DNA of 27,068 bases from Prevotella sp. CAG:617 (GCA_000438115.1 FR903560.1:8430-35497); one strand, 5' to 3'; counted from the first letter of the stretch, positions 8,968 to 17,076 are shown. Program-made: numbers and translations. The notes: generated by a model not told the origin, from the sequence alone.

Positions 8968-10467
8968 TTAGCTTTTACGAATTATTGCATAATACAAATA
9001 TCTTTTTTCCTTTCCATTAAAAGCAATTATAAATATAATTGAAGCTGTTAATATAAAAGAACATATTAAATGAAAAATAAGAGATATAGGAAGCATTCTT
9101 ATGAAGTAATTCACAAAAAAAGAAATTAACAATAACATAAATCCCCTTCCTAAAACAACTTGCTCATAACCCTTAAATATAACTCTATTATATTTTCTTG
9201 CTAAAAAAAGTATCAACAATAAATTAAATAACTCAACAATTCCCATAACAACAAATGCCGTATATGCAGGAAAATTAATCTTAAACAAAATATAAGTAAA
9301 TATTAAAGGTAAAGAAAACATTACAGTTTCTATCAACTGATAAGTTTTGAGTTCTCCATAAGCTTTAAAAAAAATATCTATAGGACCATGCAAACTACGT
9401 ACCATCATATAAATTAATAATGCCTTTATAAAAACAGAAGCGTCATTTGGCAATACAGTTAACCACAAGCTTAAAATTTCATTTGTATAAAAAAATGTAG
9501 GCATAGCAAATAAAATAAATAAAGCAAAAAGAACTCTACTTGATAAAAATAATAATTGATGAAACCGTGTATAGTCAGATTGCCCATAACTTTGTACCAA
9601 CTGAGGTTGTACGGCAATCTGCATATTAGATAGAAACATCATTACCGCATTTCGAACCTGATATGCTATAGCCCTAGCAGCATTTAATACGACTCCTCCA
9701 AAAATATTTAACAGAAAATTAATTCCCTCATTAACAAGAGAGTACATAAAATTTCCAAAGAAATTCCAGCCAGAAAATGTTAACATTTTCTGGAGAAGAT
9801 TCCTATCAATCGAAATACGCTGTATTTTTACCCCTATAACTTTTGTACAATAAATTATATATCCTGTCGAATTAGCTATTGCAACTATAAATAATAAAGC
9901 CGAATACAAAATTAACCTATCAACTGATGCATACGATAACAAATAAAGAATGCCAAGTTTCATAATAGCTTCAATTATTGAGATATAGGAATAAAAGCGC
10001 ATTTGTTCGTATGCAATTATCACTGCATCAAAACTTATATTAAAAATAGTTATTAAACTTGTTGCTACAGAAAATTGAAACACAATATTGGCTGCAAAAA
10101 TACGAGCCTCTGGAATATTCAATTTATATTTAAGAAAACATACTCCAAGGATTTCTGCAACTATAAAGAATAAGACACAAATCAAACCATTTACATATAA
10201 ACTTGTGCCAAAAATTTTTTTTACTTGTCCTTCATTGTGTTCACCTATTGCTATATTTAAAAAACGTTGTGTAGAAGTTGCAAAAATACTCCTTAATGAG
10301 GATAACATTGCTACAATACCTCCAACAACATTATAGATCCCAAAATCATTTATTCCTAATTTTTCCAACAATATTCGCGACGTATAAAAAGATATAAATA
10401 ACAATAATAACATTCGAAAATAAAGGAAGCCAGTATTCTTAATTATTCTCTTATTATTTTTTTCCAT
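8968..10467 (-). CDS. Wzx-like polysaccharide flippase
   Basis: 499 aa polytopic membrane protein of the MOP/PST superfamily with about 12-14 hydrophobic segments. It opens MEKNNKRIIKNTGFLYFRML, with SRILLEKLGINDFGIYNVVGG around residues 30-50 and STQRFLNIAIGEH near 65-77. The family translocates undecaprenyl-diphosphate-linked repeat units to the periplasm before Wzy polymerisation. The codon use and base composition are AT-rich, in contrast to the GC-rich paralogue at the left edge, so the two probably arrived separately. About 240 nt precede it, containing a strong hairpin and a dehydrogenase gene remnant. I see no TAnnTTTG promoter there, so it is probably read from the upstream operon. 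Confidence 0.9.
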   Translation of the reverse strand: MEKNNKRIIKNTGFLYFRMLLLLFISFYTSRILLEKLGINDFGIYNVVGGIVAMLSSLRSIFATSTQRFLNIAIGEHNEGQVKKIFGTSLYVNGLICVLFFIVAEILGVCFLKYKLNIPEARIFAANIVFQFSVATSLITIFNISFDAVIIAYEQMRFYSYISIIEAIMKLGILYLLSYASVDRLILYSALLFIVAIANSTGYIIYCTKVIGVKIQRISIDRNLLQKMLTFSGWNFFGNFMYSLVNEGINFLLNIFGGVVLNAARAIAYQVRNAVMMFLSNMQIAVQPQLVQSYGQSDYTRFHQLLFLSSRVLFALFILFAMPTFFYTNEILSLWLTVLPNDASVFIKALLIYMMVRSLHGPIDIFFKAYGELKTYQLIETVMFSLPLIFTYILFKINFPAYTAFVVMGIVELFNLLLILFLARKYNRVIFKGYEQVVLGRGFMLLLISFFVNYFIRMLPISLIFHLICSFILTASIIFIIAFNGKEKRYLYYAIIRKS

Positions 10468-10526
10468 TCTTATTTTATATTTTTTTACACTTCATTCCAC
10501 ACGCTGAGTCACCAAGTATTAAACAA

Positions 10527-10574
10527 GCATGTTACACTACAGTATAAATAACTATATACCATAATGTAACATGC
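10527..10574 (-). other. 20-bp inverted repeat between acetyltransferase and flippase genes
   Basis: Arms 10527-10546 and 10555-10574 flank an 8-nt loop. Seventeen of 20 pairs are Watson-Crick. The other three are transitions that become G-U wobble pairs only when the minus strand is transcribed, so the operon RNA can form a continuous 20-bp stem. The stem is followed by a moderately U-rich stretch (TTGTTTAATA). It may act as a leaky terminator, an RNA-processing barrier or a trace of a mobile element; the sequence does not decide. Confidence 0.6.
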
Positions 10575-10590
10575 AGAACTAATAATTTTT

Positions 10591-10686
10591 TTACAATCTA
10601 CCGTCAATAATTTGTCGATTAAGAAATCCTTTCACATCAAAAATTACATGAAATGAAGTTTTTCTATTGTGAATAGCAATTTTCAT
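10591..10686 (-). pseudogene. Remnant of a second nucleotide-sugar dehydrogenase gene (C-terminal end)
   Basis: This 31-codon minus-strand frame ends FHVIFDVKGFLNRQIIDGRL. The intact dehydrogenase at 11301-12572 ends NHVLFDVKGFMDRNLIDGRL, so the last 20 residues align almost position for position. The final 18 bases, including the stop (10591-10608), are identical to 11301-11318, while the rest has diverged. Upstream of the match only a vague echo remains (IAIHN against LAVAHN). It cannot encode an enzyme. It is best explained as the tail of a dehydrogenase gene from another polysaccharide locus, left after recombination or duplication. Confidence 0.8.
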
Positions 10687-10709
10687 AAATAACAATTTAT
10701 AAATAGCCG

Positions 10710-11301
10710 CTATATAGTTAGTATTTTTTTTATTTTAGCAGGATTTCCTTGAATTAAAGGATTTGGAGGAAAATGTCCTTTTACAATACTTCCTGCAGAT
10801 ACAACACAATTGTCTCCAATAATAGTATCCTTTAGTATGACTGAGTTTATTCCTATCCATACATTATTTCCAATTAATATAGGATGGGGGGGGGGTGTCC
10901 CTTCCTATTGTTCTATTAACAGAATAAATCTCATGTCCATTAGAATCAATGATATTCGTCCCTGCTGCTATTACGCAATTTTCCCCAATACTAACACAGG
11001 TTTGTGCATGTATATAAGTTCCATTGATCCTGCTATTTGATCCTATTTCAATATTGGCACCTTTTTTATCTGCAAGCAAAACTGTTCCGAAAGGCATACC
11101 ACAATGGTAGCCTCTCGGTTCAGATCTTAAATAAACATTAATACCTGTTTTAATATTTGCTCCTTTGGATATATAAACTTTTGTTCTTTTGTCTAATTTT
11201 GTAGAAAAAGAAAGATTTCCACCATTCATGTTTATGAAATAAATCCGAAGAACATTTAACAAACAGAATATCTTATGCTTAACCTTGCTATTTATAAACA
11301 T
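10710..11301 (-). CDS. Hexapeptide-repeat acetyltransferase, frameshifted at a C10 tract (probably phase-variable, OFF)
   Basis: The frame from ATG 11301 ends after 145 codons at a TAA (10864) just beyond ten consecutive C on the coding strand (10886-10895). Dropping one C gives an uninterrupted 196-codon frame to the TAG at 10710. The joined protein reads through RTIGRDTPPHPILIGNNVW and IGINSVILKDTIIGDNCVV to NPLIQGNPAKIKKILTI, the normal C-terminal coil and closing NPAK motif of the CatB/WbbJ acetyltransferase family. The N-terminal part already contains hexapeptide turns (ANIEIGSNSRINGTYIHAQ). As sequenced, the product lacks the last third of the beta-helix and is probably inactive. Its start overlaps the dehydrogenase stop (TAATG), so it is coupled to it. 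The likely role is O-acetylation of the surface glycan. Confidence 0.85.
10886..10895 (-). repeat. C10 homopolymer (candidate phase-variation switch)
   Basis: Ten G on the plus strand, read as ten C in the acetyltransferase mRNA. Nine (or twelve) C keep the acetyltransferase in frame; ten shift it to a TAA about seven codons later. Poly-G/C tracts of this length are classical slipped-strand contingency sites in surface-glycan genes. Confidence 0.8.
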
Positions 11302-12572
11302 TACAATCTACCGTCAATTAAATTTCTATCCATAAAACCTTTAACATCAAAGAGTACATGGTTCTGCTTTACAAGATTCAGTATATCAATAGTCTTGAAT
11401 TCATTATGAGCTACAGCTAAAATTGCAGCATCATATTTTTCTGCCGGCAACTGGTCTGTAACCTCTATACCATATTCACGACGTACGATTTCAGGATTAG
11501 CCCAAGGATCATAAACTGTAATATTAAGATTGTATTCTTTCAAGGCATTGTAAATATCAATAACCTTCGTATTACGGACATCCGGACAATTCTCTTTAAA
11601 AGTAAAACCTAAAATGAGGATATTGGAATGCAACACCTGAATGCCTTTCTTCAGCATATGCTTAATGGTCTCTGTGGCTACATATTCTCCCATGCCGTCG
11701 TTCATACGACGACCAGCCAATATGATTTCAGGATTATAACCATGACGCTGGGCGCATTGAGCCAAATAATAAGGATCCACACCTATGCAATGACCTCCCA
11801 CCAATCCGGGCTTGAAAGGCAAGAAATTCCATTTCGTAGAAGCAGCCTCCAACACATCCTGCGTATCTATACCCATCTTGGTAAAGATCTTAGACAATTC
11901 ATTAACAAAGGCTATATTGATATCACGCTGTGAGTTTTCAATAACCTTTGCTGCCTCAGCTACTTTTATACTAGGAGCAAGGTGAGTTCCTGCAGTAATA
12001 ACTGAAGCATACACTTCATTTACTTTCTTTCCAATTTCAGGCGTAGAACCGGACGTGACCTTCTTAATATGCTCTACAGTATGTTGTTTATCACCCGGAT
12101 TAATGCGTTCAGGACTATATCCGGCAAAGAAATCTACATTCATCTTCAATCCTGATACACGTTCTACAACAGGAATACATTCATCCTCTGTAACACCCGG
12201 ATAAACAGTTGACTCATAGACAACGATGTCACCTTTTGAAATAACCTTACCTACCGTTTCACTGGCGCCATAAAGCGGAGTAAGGTCAGGATTCTTATTT
12301 TCATCAACAGGGGTTGGAACGGCTACCACATAAAAATTACAATCACGAATATCATCGATATTGGCAATACATTTAAAACCATTCTTAATGGCCCCTTGCA
12401 ATAATTCATCGCTTACCTCCAACGTAGCATCATGACCTGCCATCAAAGCCTCTACACGCTTTGCGTTCATATCATAGCCAATCGTCTCATACTTGGTAGA
12501 AAACAAACGGGCCAAAGGCAAACCTACATAGCCTAAACCTATTACACAAATTTTTGTAGTACTCAGAATCAT
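11301..12572 (-). CDS. UDP-N-acetylhexosamine 6-dehydrogenase (WbpO/TviB type)
   Basis: 423 aa, three-domain UDP-sugar dehydrogenase. The NAD-binding loop is VIGLGYVGLPLA (10-21). VPTPVDENKNPDLTPLYGA (85-103), STVYPGVTEDEC (121-132) and YSPERINPGD (152-161) are characteristic of the UDP-HexNAc branch. The catalytic Cys262 sits in GGHCIGVDPYYL. The enzyme oxidises C6 of UDP-HexNAc twice with NAD+. Next to a WbpP-type epimerase, the expected product is UDP-GalNAcA, as in the Vi antigen and Pseudomonas O6 pathways. Composition is intermediate between the GC-rich wecA-like gene and the AT-rich cassette. The epimerase ends 30 nt upstream, and the next gene starts within its stop codon. Confidence 0.93.
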   Translation of the reverse strand: MILSTTKICVIGLGYVGLPLARLFSTKYETIGYDMNAKRVEALMAGHDATLEVSDELLQGAIKNGFKCIANIDDIRDCNFYVVAVPTPVDENKNPDLTPLYGASETVGKVISKGDIVVYESTVYPGVTEDECIPVVERVSGLKMNVDFFAGYSPERINPGDKQHTVEHIKKVTSGSTPEIGKKVNEVYASVITAGTHLAPSIKVAEAAKVIENSQRDINIAFVNELSKIFTKMGIDTQDVLEAASTKWNFLPFKPGLVGGHCIGVDPYYLAQCAQRHGYNPEIILAGRRMNDGMGEYVATETIKHMLKKGIQVLHSNILILGFTFKENCPDVRNTKVIDIYNALKEYNLNITVYDPWANPEIVRREYGIEVTDQLPAEKYDAAILAVAHNEFKTIDILNLVKQNHVLFDVKGFMDRNLIDGRL

Positions 12573-12602
12573 TATGTTTCTATAATTTAACTTTATTCCT
12601 AT

Positions 12603-13574
12603 TTATAAATTCTCCCAATACCACTTGCAAGCCTCTTTCAATCCTTCTTGCATAGAATACTTAGGAGCATAGCCCAATAATTTTTTGGCTTTATCAATAC
12701 AAGCTAAAGAGTGTGGAATATCTCCAACACGGTTAGGACCATGAGTAGGCTCTACCTTGGCAATCTCTGCATCAAAAGCAGATAAGTTTTCCCGTAAATA
12801 GGTCACCAGTTGATTCAACGTGGTGCGTTCTCCAAAAGCCGTATTGTAAATTTGATTAACAGCCTCCGGATTTTTGGTGGTAATGGCCAACATATTCATC
12901 TGAACAACATTGTCTATATAAGTAAAGTCACGACTATACTCACCATCACCATTAATATTAGGTGATTCATGATTCATGAATTTCTTTACAAACAAAGGAA
13001 TGACAGCAGCATAAGCTCCATTAGGATCCTGACGACGGCCAAATACATTAAAATAGCGTAGCCCGATAAATTCTATTCCATAGGTTCGGGCAAAAACATC
13101 TGCATACAACTCATCAACATACTTTGTCACGGCATACGGCGAAAGCGGACGACCAATCACATCTTCGACTTTAGGCAAGCTCTTGCTGTCACCATACGTA
13201 CTGGAACTGGCCGCAAAAACAAATCTCTTCACCTTCGCATCACGTGCCGCTACCAGCATATTCAAGAAACCACCAATATTTACCTCATTGGTAGTAATAG
13301 GGTCTTTAATACTTCTGGGAACAGAACCCAAGGCAGCTTCGTGCATGACAAAATCCACCCCTTCTACAGCTTTTCGACAATCCTCCAAATTACGGATATC
13401 GCCGACTATCAACTTAAAAGTCTGTGGAAACTGTTCTATTAAAGGTAATAGATTTTCAATATGTCCTGTGGCAAAATTATCAAGACATACTACTGAGTAC
13501 CCATGATTTAAAAGATGTTCACAAAGATTGGAACCTATAAAACCGGCCCCACCGGTTACTAATACTTTTTCCAT
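12603..13574 (-). CDS. UDP-N-acetylglucosamine 4-epimerase (WbpP/TviC type, SDR family)
   Basis: 323 aa extended short-chain dehydrogenase. It has the NAD loop GGAGFIG at residues 8-14, catalytic serines in AASSSTYGD (121-129) and the Tyr147-x3-Lys151 pair in SPYAVTKY. LRYFNVFGRRQDPNGAYAAV and GDGEYSRDFTYIDNVVQ are typical of the WbpP/WbgU group, which interconverts UDP-GlcNAc/GalNAc and their uronic acids. It provides the UDP-GalNAc (or UDP-GalNAcA) branch with the dehydrogenase encoded 30 nt downstream. The initiating transferase gene ends 16 nt upstream. The order transferase, epimerase, dehydrogenase forms a coherent opening to the operon. Confidence 0.93.
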   Translation of the reverse strand: MEKVLVTGGAGFIGSNLCEHLLNHGYSVVCLDNFATGHIENLLPLIEQFPQTFKLIVGDIRNLEDCRKAVEGVDFVMHEAALGSVPRSIKDPITTNEVNIGGFLNMLVAARDAKVKRFVFAASSSTYGDSKSLPKVEDVIGRPLSPYAVTKYVDELYADVFARTYGIEFIGLRYFNVFGRRQDPNGAYAAVIPLFVKKFMNHESPNINGDGEYSRDFTYIDNVVQMNMLAITTKNPEAVNQIYNTAFGERTTLNQLVTYLRENLSAFDAEIAKVEPTHGPNRVGDIPHSLACIDKAKKLLGYAPKYSMQEGLKEACKWYWENL

Positions 13575-13590
13575 TATTTTGAATAAACTA

Positions 13591-14697
13591 TTATTTGTTA
13601 TTTCTTCTCCTAATCATTTTTGACAGCCAGAGGTGCATCAGCGTCCACAGCACCACATCGAGCAGAAGGATGAAGTTGACGTTGAGCAGGGAAGTCAGCC
13701 CCAGGTTGAGCAGGGCAAAAAAGGCGGAAACGAAGAGAATGGTGACCATGGCCGTGCGATGGCTCATGCCCAGGGCCAGGAACTTGTGGTGAATGTGGGT
13801 CTTGTCGGGCATGAAGGGATTCTGATGGCGCCGGATGCGGCCGAACATCACGCGTACCACATCGAGACACGGCACCATGAGCAGCGAAAAGACCACTACC
13901 AGCGGATTGAAGGCAAGAGCGCCGATGCTGCTGTCGTACACGCAGAAACGGACGGCCAGCAAACCGATAATCAGACCGATGGTCTGACTGCCGCAATCGC
14001 CCATAAAGATTTTACGCCCCACCTCGGCGCGTCCGAACACGTTGTAGATGAAGAAGGGCACGAGGGTGCCGAGCGTGGCAAACGAGAGGACGGCATAGGT
14101 CCAGTTGCCGCAAAAACCGTAGAGGCAGCCCAGAAAGAACAGGGCTATCATGGAGAGGCCGGAGGCCAGACCGTCGATGCCGTCAATCAGGTTGACGGCG
14201 TTGATGATAAACACCAGCAACACGGCGGTAAGGGGCATGCCCACCCAGGGCGAAAGCTCGTACACGCCGAAAAGGCCGTGCAGGTTGTTGAGCCATAAGC
14301 CGGTACAGATAATCATGACGGCGCAGATGAGCTGGGTGAGAAACTTGGCCTTGTAGCCCACGCCGATGAGGTCGTCGGTCACGCCTTCCATATAGAGGAT
14401 GACCAGCGCCGAGAGGCCGAGGGCCAGATGGGCGCTGTGGGCCACGTAGGACATGCTGGTGCGGGGCGGGGAGACGAGTGTGAGCAGACCTACCACCAGG
14501 GCCAGCGTAATGGTAATGACGGGGGTAAAGGCCACGCCCCCCAAACGGGGCACAATGCCTTTGTGGACCTTGCGTTCGTCGGCAAAGTCAAAAAGTTTCT
14601 TCTTGTAGGATATCAAGATGATTTTAGGAATCACAAAAGCCGTAAGCACGGCACTCACCAAGAAAGTGAACAACAAAGTAAGCTGTGGCATAAACAT
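13591..14697 (-). CDS. WecA/MraY-family undecaprenyl-phosphate glycan-1-phosphate transferase
   Basis: Polytopic inner-membrane enzyme that starts repeat-unit synthesis by moving HexNAc-1-phosphate from a UDP-sugar to undecaprenyl phosphate. Signature loops are present: DERKVHKGIVPRLGGVAF, the Asp pair in GVTDDLIGVGY, NAVNLIDGIDGLASG, FMGDCGSQTIG and PDKTHIHHKFLALGMSHR. The frame extends to a GTG at 14724, but I prefer the ATG at 14697 (368 aa; ATG 14691 is also possible) because the first hydrophobic segment then begins at once, as in relatives. It is markedly GC-rich, like the flanking chromosome. A -7 promoter element lies about 210 nt upstream, so this is the likely first gene of the operon. 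Confidence 0.93.
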   Translation of the reverse strand: MFMPQLTLLFTFLVSAVLTAFVIPKIILISYKKKLFDFADERKVHKGIVPRLGGVAFTPVITITLALVVGLLTLVSPPRTSMSYVAHSAHLALGLSALVILYMEGVTDDLIGVGYKAKFLTQLICAVMIICTGLWLNNLHGLFGVYELSPWVGMPLTAVLLVFIINAVNLIDGIDGLASGLSMIALFFLGCLYGFCGNWTYAVLSFATLGTLVPFFIYNVFGRAEVGRKIFMGDCGSQTIGLIIGLLAVRFCVYDSSIGALAFNPLVVVFSLLMVPCLDVVRVMFGRIRRHQNPFMPDKTHIHHKFLALGMSHRTAMVTILFVSAFFALLNLGLTSLLNVNFILLLDVVLWTLMHLWLSKMIRRRNNK

Positions 14698-14909
14698 TTG
14701 CTTTTCCACTGGCCTGCCGCGCACCCGTTACCGAACGCGGGAAACGCTCCTTGCAGGACCGGCTGATTATTTACAAGGGTTAAAAAATAAGACACATCCC
14801 GTAATCATGCCAGCATGTTCATCACAGGCCGACCGCCAATTTTCCAAGAGTCATGCATCATACATATACCCTTAACTATCCGCATGTTACAACGGTTCTC
14901 ATTACGCTG

Positions 14910-14917
14910 CAAAGGTA
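14910..14917 (-). promoter_or_regulatory. Bacteroidetes -7 element, probable polysaccharide operon promoter
   Basis: The minus strand reads TACCTTTG, a full match to TAnnTTTG. No clear TTTG lies 19-21 nt upstream. Transcription from here would give a leader of about 200 nt before the wecA-like gene. No upxY/upxZ antiterminator genes, common at the head of Bacteroides capsule operons, are present between them. Confidence 0.55.
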
Positions 14918-15351
14918 CATAATTAAAAAGTATTAATGAAGCACAACCCAAAGAAAAAAGCGTCCAACTGCCAAAAATGGAAAAAAATCCGGCAGAAATG
15001 ACCCGAAAAAGTCATCCGGACACTAAAAGAAACGACGCAACGGGGCAAGGATTGCACGTCTTGAACCATTTTAACATTTCGGGGCAGATTATCCTGCTTT
15101 TTAACAAAATGCGCCGGATACAAAAGGCTTCCCGACCGGTACAGGAAGGGCGCTACGCCCCCGACGGTACGAAACCGGCGGAAAAAGGCGGGAGAAAAAT
15201 GAAAAAAGGTGGGAGGAAAAAATTTTTCGGCGGCGCGGAAAAAGAAAAAGGTGCCGACTTTCTTTGCCTTCATGCCCCGAATGGGGGAACTGAACTGCGG
15301 GTACACCAAGACTTCCGGATACGCTCTACGGACATGGCCGGCCCAGCATAG
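14918..15351. other. Gene-free spacer
   Basis: Between the operon promoter and the sulfatase terminator I see no convincing gene. The open frames here are rich in Phe on one strand and Lys on the other, as expected from A-rich noncoding DNA, and none shows a recognisable domain. A small hairpin (15148-15160, 5-bp stem) is the only visible structure. Confidence 0.55.
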
Positions 15352-15402
15352 AAAAAAGCCTTCACCTCCTCCCCTACCCGCAGGCAGAGAGGAGGCGAAG
15401 GC
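15352..15402 (-). terminator. Rho-independent terminator of the sulfatase gene
   Basis: Arms 15358-15371 and 15389-15402 pair over 14 positions with one mismatch; on the minus strand the stem is followed by six T (15352-15357). It lies about 30 nt beyond the sulfatase stop. Confidence 0.85.
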
Positions 15403-15434
15403 CGGGTGTGGAATTTCCCCGAGGGGAATACGGA

Positions 15435-17012
15435 TTACAGGGCTTGGGCAGCCTCGGCGGGCCAGGCAATGGGCTGTCCGGTAGACCGGAGCACGGGGCG
15501 CTGGGCCCGGCAGGCTTGGAGCGAGTCGGTCAGCTCCTGTGCCAGACGGCGCACCAGCTTGGGTTTGCTGGCAGCCAGGTCGGTGGCCTCGCCAATGTCC
15601 TTGCGCACATTGTAGAGGCGAAGCTGGCGGGTTTCCCAGGTGTAGATGAGGTGGTAGTCGCCCTTCATAATGGCCGAATAGGCGCCGTAGCCCTCGGCCT
15701 TGTCCTGACTCTCGCCCCAGAGGTTGGGGAAATGCCAGATGGTGACGCGGTCGCGACGGCGGCGGGGATGCTTCAGCAGGTCCACAAAACTGCGCCCGTC
15801 GACCGTCTGCACGGTATGGTAGCGGGTCACGCCGGCCATGTCGAGTATGGTGGGAAAGAAGTCCTCAATCATTACGCGGTTGTCGTTGGTCGTGCCGCCG
15901 CGGGTCACGCCGGGCCAGTAGACCATCATCGGCTCGTGTACGCCGCCCTCGAAGGCCGAGCCCTTGCCGCCGCGGGCGGGATAGTTCTGGTCGCGGTCGG
16001 TGCGGCCCTGACGCACGCTGACACCCTGTCCGCCGTTGTCGGACATGAACAGGACGATGGTGTTGCGGGCCACGTCGGGGTGCTGCTCCAGATAGTTGAG
16101 GATGTCGCCCAGACTCTTGTCCATGCCCTCCACCAGGGCAGCGTGGTTGATTTCCTGGCGGTTGAGCGGTGCCCGGAGCAGGGAGTCATAAACGCCCTGG
16201 CCGTCGGCCGTCTGGTAGTGGGGCGTAAAGCGCTTGTCGGCATCATAGGGGGCATGGATGGCATAGTGCGACATGTAGAGATAGAAGGGCTGTTTGCGCG
16301 CAATGGGCACCTCGATGGCCTTGAGGGCCTCGAGCGTGAGAGCCTCGGTCAGGAACGTGCCCTTCTGATAATACTGCTCCAGACCGGAAACGTGGAAAGA
16401 GCCCGTGCCATACTCGTTTTCGGCCAGATAGCTGCCGGGAGCGCCGTTGGCCGCACCGGCTATGTTGACGTTGAACCCGAAGTTCAGCGGATCCTCACCC
16501 GCCGTGCCACGGGCGGCAAAGTGGGCCTTGCCGCAATGGATGGTGTAATAGCCGTTGTCCTGCAGGAGCTGGGGCAGCGAGGTAATGGCGGTGCTGTTTT
16601 TCAGGTCGCGCTCCGAGGCCTTGCCGGCCGGCTGGATGCCGTTGTAGTTCCAGTCGGGCAAGGTAATGACGGAGCTGGGCGCGTCGGTCTTGGTATTGTA
16701 CTCCAGCGTCCAGTTGGTCACGCGGTGGCGGGCGGCATTCATGCCCGACATCAGGCTGCAGCGTGAGGGCGAGGAGATGGCACAGGCATAGGCCTGCGTA
16801 AACTTGACACCCATGCGCGCCATGCGCTCCATGTTGGGGGTGCGGTAGCGGTCGTTGAGCGGGGTGCGCTCACGATAGAAAGGAACCGACGTTTCCTGCC
16901 AGCCCATGTCGTCAACCAGAAACAAAATGATATTGGGAGGGTCCTGCGCCGCAGCCGACGGCCCCATCAGTGCGCCCGCCAGGAGCAGGCCTCGGGTAAG
17001 TGTGTTAGTCAT
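15435..17012 (-). CDS. Secreted S1-family sulfatase (Serine-type)
   Basis: 525 aa. A signal peptide (MTNTLTRGLLLAGALMGPSA, cleaved near AAAQ-D) directs export. The sulfatase fold starts with NIILFLVDDMGW, whose Asp34-Asp35 bind the metal. The formylglycine motif is S80-S-P-S-R84 in CAISSPSRCSLMSG, so this is a Serine-type enzyme needing an anaerobic radical-SAM maturase encoded elsewhere. HCGKAHFA, MSHYAIHAPYD, FMSDNGGQG and ARGGKGSAFEGGVHEPMMVY are further family blocks. It hydrolyses sulfate esters, probably on host or dietary glycans; the exact sugar is not readable. It has its own promoter and terminator. The membrane AraC regulator encoded upstream on the same strand may control it, which is inference from proximity. 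Confidence 0.95.
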   Translation of the reverse strand: MTNTLTRGLLLAGALMGPSAAAQDPPNIILFLVDDMGWQETSVPFYRERTPLNDRYRTPNMERMARMGVKFTQAYACAISSPSRCSLMSGMNAARHRVTNWTLEYNTKTDAPSSVITLPDWNYNGIQPAGKASERDLKNSTAITSLPQLLQDNGYYTIHCGKAHFAARGTAGEDPLNFGFNVNIAGAANGAPGSYLAENEYGTGSFHVSGLEQYYQKGTFLTEALTLEALKAIEVPIARKQPFYLYMSHYAIHAPYDADKRFTPHYQTADGQGVYDSLLRAPLNRQEINHAALVEGMDKSLGDILNYLEQHPDVARNTIVLFMSDNGGQGVSVRQGRTDRDQNYPARGGKGSAFEGGVHEPMMVYWPGVTRGGTTNDNRVMIEDFFPTILDMAGVTRYHTVQTVDGRSFVDLLKHPRRRRDRVTIWHFPNLWGESQDKAEGYGAYSAIMKGDYHLIYTWETRQLRLYNVRKDIGEATDLAASKPKLVRRLAQELTDSLQACRAQRPVLRSTGQPIAWPAEAAQAL

Positions 17013-17076
17013 CGATGGTAGAAATGTATATATGAATATAAAAAAAAGACGGCCGCCCCTGCGGGACTACCGACTA

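Noticed and set aside
10527..10574. Invertible promoter end (phase-variable inversion site)
   Set aside because: The arms are only 8 nt apart, no promoter lies between them and no recombinase gene is nearby.
13633..14298. Plus-strand 221-codon frame opposite the wecA-like gene
   Set aside because: His/Gln/Gly-rich shadow of a GC-rich gene with all expected catalytic motifs on the minus strand.
14923..15351. Overlapping frames (minus 128 aa, plus 124 aa) in the spacer before the sulfatase
   Set aside because: Phe- or Lys-biased low-complexity translations with no recognisable motif, and the minus-strand one overlaps the gap just upstream of a promoter.
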